The notes beneath the pieces are model-generated. The model saw only the letters and a program-made list of their open reading frames with translations, was not told the origin of the DNA and searched no databases. This document shows positions 59,050-64,000 of a stretch of 64,000 bases of DNA, piece by piece. The DNA is from Salinilacihabitans rarus. GTDB lineage: Archaea > Halobacteriota > Halobacteria > Halobacteriales > Natrialbaceae. Position numbers and translations under genes: made by a program. The first letter of the stretch is position 1, and the number at the start of each line of letters is the position of its first letter. The stretch covers positions 744,001 through 808,000 of the forward strand of contig NZ_CP100762.1 of the NCBI RefSeq assembly GCF_024296665.1. Direction: 5' to 3'.

Positions 59050-60163
59050 CGAACTCGGCCTCCTGGTTGATTCGTCGTTGGATGAACGGTTCCAGCGTCT
59101 CGGTCACACGATAGAACGCGCGCCGACCCTCTCGGTCGCGTTCGACAAAGCCTCCGTCGCTGAGTTCCCGGAGGTGATAAGAGATGGTCGATTTGTCGCG
59201 GTGGAGTTCCTCGACCAACGTGCCCGGTTGGACACCTCGATCATTTGGCAGCTGGAGGATCTGTTTCAACACCGTGAGCTTCGACTCCGAGAGGTCCTGG
59301 ACGCGAGCGCTCGCATCGACCAAGTGGAGTCGGTCGGCAGCCGAGTTCGTGGCTGCGACGTCTCCTGGCTCCAGTTCTTTCCGAAACGCCTCTTGAAGCG
59401 ACTCCAAGGCCAGGGTGTGAATCAATCGCGGGATCCCCTCACTTAGCTCGTGGATACGGTCCACGGTTTCCGAGGGGAGTGTAAATTCGTTCTCGGAGAG
59501 CACCTCGAAGATGATTCGCAGCGTCTCGTCGGTGTCTTTGCGGGGGAACGCATCGAGGTGGATCTCGTTCGAGGGCGGGAGCGCATCTTGCACACGCCCT
59601 CGGTTGACGGCCCACCGTTCGGGCGTCCAAGTCGTTACGAACAGGCCGCTGTCTACGGCTCCTCGAAGTTCGTCGAGTGAGGTTTCGATTCGTTTGTCTA
59701 GCCCGCAATCATCGATGCAGACGATTGGGGTTTCGAGCTCGGTCAGATCGTGAGCGAACTCATCGAGGAAGAATCCGTCGTCGGCCTTCTTTCCGAGAGC
59801 CGTCGCGTCGATGAGCTTCGTATCGATGTCTGCGGAAAGTTCCGTGAGAAACGAGACGACCGTGTGGAGTAACTGGGTCTTCCCGATCCCGGACGGTCCG
59901 ATTACAGGAGTGTGGTAGACGTCCTGTTGCCGGGTTACAAAGCCCGCGTACTCACCGATCTCGTCTAGCGCGTCGTCGTGATTGACCGCTTTCTCAGGGT
60001 GATTTTGGAAGTATTCTGTGAGTCGTTCGTAGCTAGCTTGCTCTGGTTGGAACTCGTGATCGGACAACCAGACTTCGTAGCTCCCGACGCGCCCCTGTTG
60101 CCCGCGTTCGAAGGCTTCTCGGAAGCGGTTTTTCTTGTCTTCGTCGTCGTTACCTGGGTCCAT
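59042..60163 (-). CDS. AAA ATPase with C-terminal winged helix, first gene of Argonaute operon
   Basis: A 373-residue STAND/Cdc6-like P-loop ATPase. Walker A is IGPSGIGKTQLLHTVV near residues 89-103, Walker B PIVCIDDCGLDKR near 155, a sensor region FVTTWTPERW, and a helical lid that includes LSEGIPRLIHTLALESL. Residues about 300-365 form an ArsR-like winged helix: LTVLKQILQLPNDRGVQPGTLVEELHRDKSTISYHLRELSDGGFVERDREGRRAFYRVTETL. The ATG at 60163 replaces a TTG three codons upstream. The combination fits a DNA-binding regulator or a target-sensing ATPase that might load or control the Argonaute module. Confidence 0.85.
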   Translation of the reverse strand: MDPGNDDEDKKNRFREAFERGQQGRVGSYEVWLSDHEFQPEQASYERLTEYFQNHPEKAVNHDDALDEIGEYAGFVTRQQDVYHTPVIGPSGIGKTQLLHTVVSFLTELSADIDTKLIDATALGKKADDGFFLDEFAHDLTELETPIVCIDDCGLDKRIETSLDELRGAVDSGLFVTTWTPERWAVNRGRVQDALPPSNEIHLDAFPRKDTDETLRIIFEVLSENEFTLPSETVDRIHELSEGIPRLIHTLALESLQEAFRKELEPGDVAATNSAADRLHLVDASARVQDLSESKLTVLKQILQLPNDRGVQPGTLVEELHRDKSTISYHLRELSDGGFVERDREGRRAFYRVTETLEPFIQRRINQEAEFDG

Positions 60164-60200
60164 CAGTTCCAACGCCTCAAACTATCCAAGTTGAGCAAAA

Positions 60201-60211
60201 CTATTAAAACC
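60201..60211. promoter_or_regulatory. Shared, near-palindromic TATA box of Ago operon and mre11
   Basis: CTATTAAAACC reads as TATTAAAA on one strand and TTTTAATA on the other, and sits about midway in the 81-base gap between the AAA ATPase start (60163) and the mre11 start (60245). It is about 40 nt from each start. An inverted repeat CTCAA-n10-TTGAG (60176-60195) lies on the operon side and could be an operator. One box may drive both directions. Confidence 0.5.
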
Positions 60212-60244
60212 TATTGGTTAGATGGACTGTATGTGGAAGCCACC

Positions 60245-61750
60245 ATGTTAACGCTGACTCACATCGCGGATACGCACCTCGGCCACCGACAGTACGGGTT
60301 GAAACAACGAGAAGACGACATGGTGTCAACGACACGCGCGGCACTGCAAGAGATGGTCGGCGAGCGCGACACGGACGCCATCCTACTTCCCGGGGACCTG
60401 TTTCACTCCCGGGATCTCCGCCCGAAAGTCCTCGACCAGGTCGAACAAGAGCTCAGCCGAGTACCGGACGACGTGCCGGTACTGGTGTCCCGAGGGAACC
60501 ACGACGAGAACCTAACCCCGCGCGAGGTGACGTGGCTCAATTACCTCCACCGGCGCGGCCACATCGTGTTTCTGAAGGCGGATCTGGAGGCAGACTCGGA
60601 GACTGCCCGCTTCGAACCGTACAACCCGGAGGATCCCGGTGATCACGCCGGGTTCTACGACATCGAGGTCGCGGAGTTCGACGGTCCAGTTCGCGTGTTC
60701 GGGCTCCAGTGGCGAGGCGCACGAACAGGGCAAGCGTTGCAACAGGTGGCACACGGGATTCAAGCGACGAACGCCGAGCACGGCGAACCGGCGGCGACCG
60801 TGCTACTGGCACACTTCGGCATGGAGGACGAGGTCCCGACGTTAGGCGGGACGGTGACCCACGCCGAACTCCGCGACGTGAAAGAGCACGTCGATTACCT
60901 CGCACTCGGGCACATTCACAAGCGGTACGACGCTGCTGGGTGGATCTACAACCCCGGATCCCCAGAAGCCCACAACACGCGCGAGGGCCACCACGACTGG
61001 GAGCACGGCTACCATTCGGTCGCGTTGACAACCACCGAAGACGAGGCCGAGACCGCAGTCGAGTACGAGGTGGACCACCACCCGACCAAACGGCGACCGT
61101 ACTGCCGGGTTGAGTTCGATGTCACGGAGTACGACTCACCAAGCGAACTCGAAGCCGGGTTCCAGGACCACGTCCGCGGGGAGCAATCGCGGATTGATGA
61201 GTACTGTCGGAAAGAGGAGTTCACGGCGCAGGGTGACCCCAGAGCGCCGATCATCGACCTGCGGTTCAGCGGAACGTTACAATTCAGTCGCGGGGACTTC
61301 CGGACGGACGAACTCGCGGAGTGGGCAAAAGAGGAATGCAGTGCCCTGTACGTGCAGGTGAACACTGGGATCCGGACGGCGGACGTCCAGCAACTGATCT
61401 CGGAGATCGACGAGGACGAGGTCTTTCAGGATGGCCGGTTGAACACGGCGGCGCTGGAACACCGCGTGTTCGAGACGATAGCGAAGGAATCCATCTACGA
61501 CAAGCAGGCCGAAGATGTCGCCGAGGTCCTAGGGAACGCACACCAGATGGCGCAGGCCGAAGAGGCCATCGAAGACATCCGTGATTCTGTGAGTTCCGCA
61601 CGGCGAGACTTGTTCCCGGAGTTAGCTGACGATGTTGTGCTCGACATCGATGAGGATCCGTTCTCGGACACGGATACTGACGGCGAGGAATCGGGTGATG
61701 GTGGAGCGAGTGGAGAAGCTGACGATGAGGCGGAGGTGATGCAACAATGA
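60245..61750 (+). CDS. mre11: Mre11 nuclease
   Basis: A 501-residue double-strand-break repair nuclease. The phosphodiesterase motifs are intact: ADTHLGHRQYG (D9, H11), LLPGDLFH (D51), VLVSRGNHDENLT (N85, H86), LLAHFGMEDEVPT, and YLALGHIHKR. Mre11 has Mn2+-dependent 3'-5' exonuclease and endonuclease activity and works with Rad50. The C-terminal 200 residues form the capping domain and an acidic tail. The ATG at 60245 was chosen because the conserved domain begins there. It overlaps rad50 by 4 nt (ATGA) and is divergent from the Argonaute operon. Confidence 0.94.
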   Translation: MLTLTHIADTHLGHRQYGLKQREDDMVSTTRAALQEMVGERDTDAILLPGDLFHSRDLRPKVLDQVEQELSRVPDDVPVLVSRGNHDENLTPREVTWLNYLHRRGHIVFLKADLEADSETARFEPYNPEDPGDHAGFYDIEVAEFDGPVRVFGLQWRGARTGQALQQVAHGIQATNAEHGEPAATVLLAHFGMEDEVPTLGGTVTHAELRDVKEHVDYLALGHIHKRYDAAGWIYNPGSPEAHNTREGHHDWEHGYHSVALTTTEDEAETAVEYEVDHHPTKRRPYCRVEFDVTEYDSPSELEAGFQDHVRGEQSRIDEYCRKEEFTAQGDPRAPIIDLRFSGTLQFSRGDFRTDELAEWAKEECSALYVQVNTGIRTADVQQLISEIDEDEVFQDGRLNTAALEHRVFETIAKESIYDKQAEDVAEVLGNAHQMAQAEEAIEDIRDSVSSARRDLFPELADDVVLDIDEDPFSDTDTDGEESGDGGASGEADDEAEVMQQ

Positions 61751-64000
61751 AAATCACCGAGGTTGCGTTAGAGGATATCAAGTCGTACGAGGGACGGACA
61801 GTCGTGCCGATTGAGGGTGGTGTGACGGCGATTCTCGGTGAGAACGGCGCAGGGAAATCGACGATTCAGGAAGCGATTGGCTTCGCGCTGTTCGATTCGC
61901 TGCCGTTCAACAACAAGGACTTCGTGCGCGAGGGTGCGAGTTCCGGAACTGTCGAGGTTACCTTTGAACAAGAGACCTCGGAAGGCCGGAAACGCTTCCG
62001 TGTGACGCGCTCGGCAGGGCGTTCGAGCTACGGTGTTCACCGCTACGATTCCGAGAACGACGAGTGGATTGACCAGGACATCGATTCCAAATCCCAGCTC
62101 GTCAAGTGGTTGTGCGCCCAGTTTGGCGTTGAAGACAAAGACGAACTGCAGAGCCTGTGGGAGTCGTGTATCGGCGTTCCGCAGACGCGGTTCCTCTCTG
62201 ACTTCGCGCAGCGACCCGCCAGTCGGAAAGCGACGTTCGATGCGCTGCTGAACCTCGACGCGTACGAAGAGTCCTGGAATCGTCTCAAGGACATTCCGGA
62301 CGCGATTGAACGGGAGGAGCAGAAGCTCCGTGAGGAGATAGCAGGGCTCACGAGTACGGTGCAGGACCTGCCAGACGAGCGGGCGAAAGCGGAATCGCTG
62401 GCTGATGAGGTCGAATCAATCGAAGCCGAGATTGATCGGAAGACCGACGAGCTGGCTGAGAAAGAAGCGGAGCACGAAGAGTTAGAGGCCGTCCAGGACG
62501 AAATCGAAAACCTCGAACAGGAAGTCCGGTCACAGGAGCAAGAGATCGAGGCGACCGAGGGAGAGCTGGAAACTGCTGAGCAGGAGCTTCGCGCCGCTCA
62601 GAAAGCACAGGAAAAGTGTGAGGAGAACCGTGAGGGGTATCAGCGGCACGAGGAAGCGAGCGAGCGGCTGGACGAGCTAGAGGAACGAGAGAGCGAACGA
62701 GACGCGCTTGCTGAGCAGAAAGCCGAACAGAAACAAGAGGTCTCGTCGGTCGAATTCGAGGTGAACCAGCTCGAAGACGACTTAGAGACGCTGCAATCGG
62801 CGCAGGACACGCTGGAGGAGCGCGAGGACGAGAAACAGCGGTACGAGGAACTCGACGAGAAAATCAACTCGCTACAGCAACGTGAGGACGAGGTCGAGGA
62901 ACTGCAGGACCAAATCGACGAGTTCGCTGGAGACATCGCCGAGAAGCAAGCGGAGGTCGAGTCGCTCGAAGCGAAAGTCGAGGCCATCGAGGAAGAGTGG
63001 GAGGCGACGACGCATCCGGAAGAACTCGACGACGAGATTAACCAGCGGAAGGCGCGTCGACAGCAACTGCAGAACGAACGGGAACGACTCGAAGAGCAGT
63101 TGGAACGGTTACGAGATACGGATGTGGATGCGCCGTGTCCAACGTGTGACCGGCCACTGAAGGAAGAACACCGGTCGGACGCAATCGACCAGCGCGAAGA
63201 ACGGATCGAAGCCATCGCCACAGAACGTGCGGAGTTCAGCGAGGAACTCTCCGATCTGCGTGACCGTCGGGAGGAAGCGCGAGACGTCAAGCGACGCGCC
63301 GACAAGCTCCCGGTCCACCGTGAGAAGATCGAGTCGTTGGAAGCAGAGATCGAGGACCTCCAGTCAGAGAAGTCGGAGACGAAGGAGACGCTAGAGGGCC
63401 TCGAAGAGGAACTGGCGGAACTGCCAGAGCTCGAAGCAGAGCGAGAGGAACTGCAGGAAGCGCATGACGAATACGAGACTGCGGAGTTCCGAGTGCAGGA
63501 GCACGCGGACGTCCCTGACGAATTAGAGGAGAAACGCGCAGAGCTTGAGGCTGCCAACTCGCAGTTGGAGGACATCAACGACGAGTTGGCGGAATACGAA
63601 GGGCTGGACGAGAAACTGTCTGAGGTCAAAGAGACACTGGAGGAGACCGAGTCGGCGCATCAGACGTACATCGAGCACAAGCAACAGGCGTCTCAGGTAG
63701 AGGAGCGGCAACAGGCCGTTGACGAGACGGAAGCGGAACTGGCCGAGCTCAAAGAGGCTCTCGACGAGACGGAAGCCGAACTCGAAGAGACGAGAGCAGC
63801 GTTCGACGAGGAGCGGCTTCAGACGCTTGAGTCGGACATCGATGACCTCAAAGGCGAGATACAGCGGGCGAAAGGATCCCTGGGTGAGAAGAAAGAGAGC
63901 CTCCGCGAGGCACGCGGGGAGATCGAGCGTCTGGAGGCGAAGTTAGAGGAGCGGCAGGAGACGCTCCAACAGTTGAAGGAGTTGAAAGCTGATCAGCAGT
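61747..64000 (+). CDS. rad50: Rad50 ATPase (3' end beyond right edge)
   Basis: About 751 N-terminal residues of an SMC-like ATPase are present. The Walker A motif is ILGENGAGKSTIQE at residues 31-39, followed by the Q-loop region PQTRFLSDFAQRP, a long coiled coil rich in Glu and Leu, and the zinc hook CPTC at residues 464-467, which dimerises two Rad50 molecules. A second coiled coil starts after the hook; the C-terminal ATPase half lies outside the window. With Mre11 it tethers and resects DNA ends. The gene starts within the Mre11 stop (ATGA). Confidence 0.95.
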   Translation, partial: MKITEVALEDIKSYEGRTVVPIEGGVTAILGENGAGKSTIQEAIGFALFDSLPFNNKDFVREGASSGTVEVTFEQETSEGRKRFRVTRSAGRSSYGVHRYDSENDEWIDQDIDSKSQLVKWLCAQFGVEDKDELQSLWESCIGVPQTRFLSDFAQRPASRKATFDALLNLDAYEESWNRLKDIPDAIEREEQKLREEIAGLTSTVQDLPDERAKAESLADEVESIEAEIDRKTDELAEKEAEHEELEAVQDEIENLEQEVRSQEQEIEATEGELETAEQELRAAQKAQEKCEENREGYQRHEEASERLDELEERESERDALAEQKAEQKQEVSSVEFEVNQLEDDLETLQSAQDTLEEREDEKQRYEELDEKINSLQQREDEVEELQDQIDEFAGDIAEKQAEVESLEAKVEAIEEEWEATTHPEELDDEINQRKARRQQLQNERERLEEQLERLRDTDVDAPCPTCDRPLKEEHRSDAIDQREERIEAIATERAEFSEELSDLRDRREEARDVKRRADKLPVHREKIESLEAEIEDLQSEKSETKETLEGLEEELAELPELEAEREELQEAHDEYETAEFRVQEHADVPDELEEKRAELEAANSQLEDINDELAEYEGLDEKLSEVKETLEETESAHQTYIEHKQQASQVEERQQAVDETEAELAELKEALDETEAELEETRAAFDEERLQTLESDIDDLKGEIQRAKGSLGEKKESLREARGEIERLEAKLEERQETLQQLKELKADQQ

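Noticed and set aside
59042-60163. Orc1/Cdc6 replication initiator with an origin.
   Set aside because: The ATPase has an ArsR-like winged helix and no repeated origin-recognition boxes were found beside it; the neighbours are Argonaute and repair genes.

Overview
The window comes from a halophilic archaeon (class Halobacteria). The evidence is high GC, acidic proteins, many starts placed about 25 nt after an AT-rich TATA-like box (leaderless style), a diverged TATA-binding protein, an SPW-repeat membrane protein, archaeal-type tyrosine recombinases and an Argonaute closely resembling that of Natronobacterium gregoryi. No intact rRNA or tRNA gene, CRISPR array or complete insertion sequence was seen.

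Layout. 1-8 kb is GC-rich housekeeping sequence: the N-terminal part of a P2A cation ATPase (cut by the left edge), a universal stress protein, an SPW-repeat protein, a CPBP protease, a bactofilin-like membrane protein and two MFS transporters. At 8.1-8.4 kb a tRNA 3'-end-like fragment lies beside a truncated integrase, which looks like a decayed attachment site. An oleate hydratase follows. Two further tyrosine recombinases at 10.3-13.4 kb, one with an unusual C-terminal membrane anchor, open a long, lower-GC accessory region.

13.8-29.5 kb is a patchwork of nucleases and single-gene cargo: a protein with a FokI-type cleavage domain, two PD-(D/E)XK paralogues, an HNH nuclease, an ADP-ribosylglycohydrolase, a CBS protein, a membrane metallopeptidase and several unknowns. 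29.6-34.7 kb (minus strand) is a compact operon that I identify as a haloarchaeal RAMP (HRAMP) module. It holds a zinc-finger protein, a Cas7-like protein, a conserved unknown protein, an overlooked small repeat-containing ORF, a Cas5-like protein, a DnaQ-like exonuclease and a probable PD-(D/E)XK nuclease. Upstream are a hairpin-rich leader and two 22-bp palindromes shared with a divergent winged-helix regulator gene. A diverged TBP gene follows the regulator. 35.8-43.5 kb encodes an Eco57I-like methyltransferase, a PLD-SNF2 helicase and a small partner. 43.7-50.5 kb holds a GHKL ATPase, a wHTH-HNH protein, a DUF6884-like protein, a PD-(D/E)XK protein and small zinc proteins.

50.6-60.2 kb (minus strand) is a six-gene, tightly packed operon: AAA ATPase with winged helix, an unknown protein, a DUF2797 protein, an NgAgo-like Argonaute with an intact DEDD set, an MrfB/YprB-like exonuclease and an MrfA/YprA-like DUF1998 helicase. 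It is divergent from mre11-rad50 (60.2 kb to the right edge) across one shared TATA region. The arrangement suggests that Argonaute works together with helicase-exonuclease and Mre11-Rad50 end-processing enzymes. The HRAMP locus and the Argonaute operon are the most interesting systems here.
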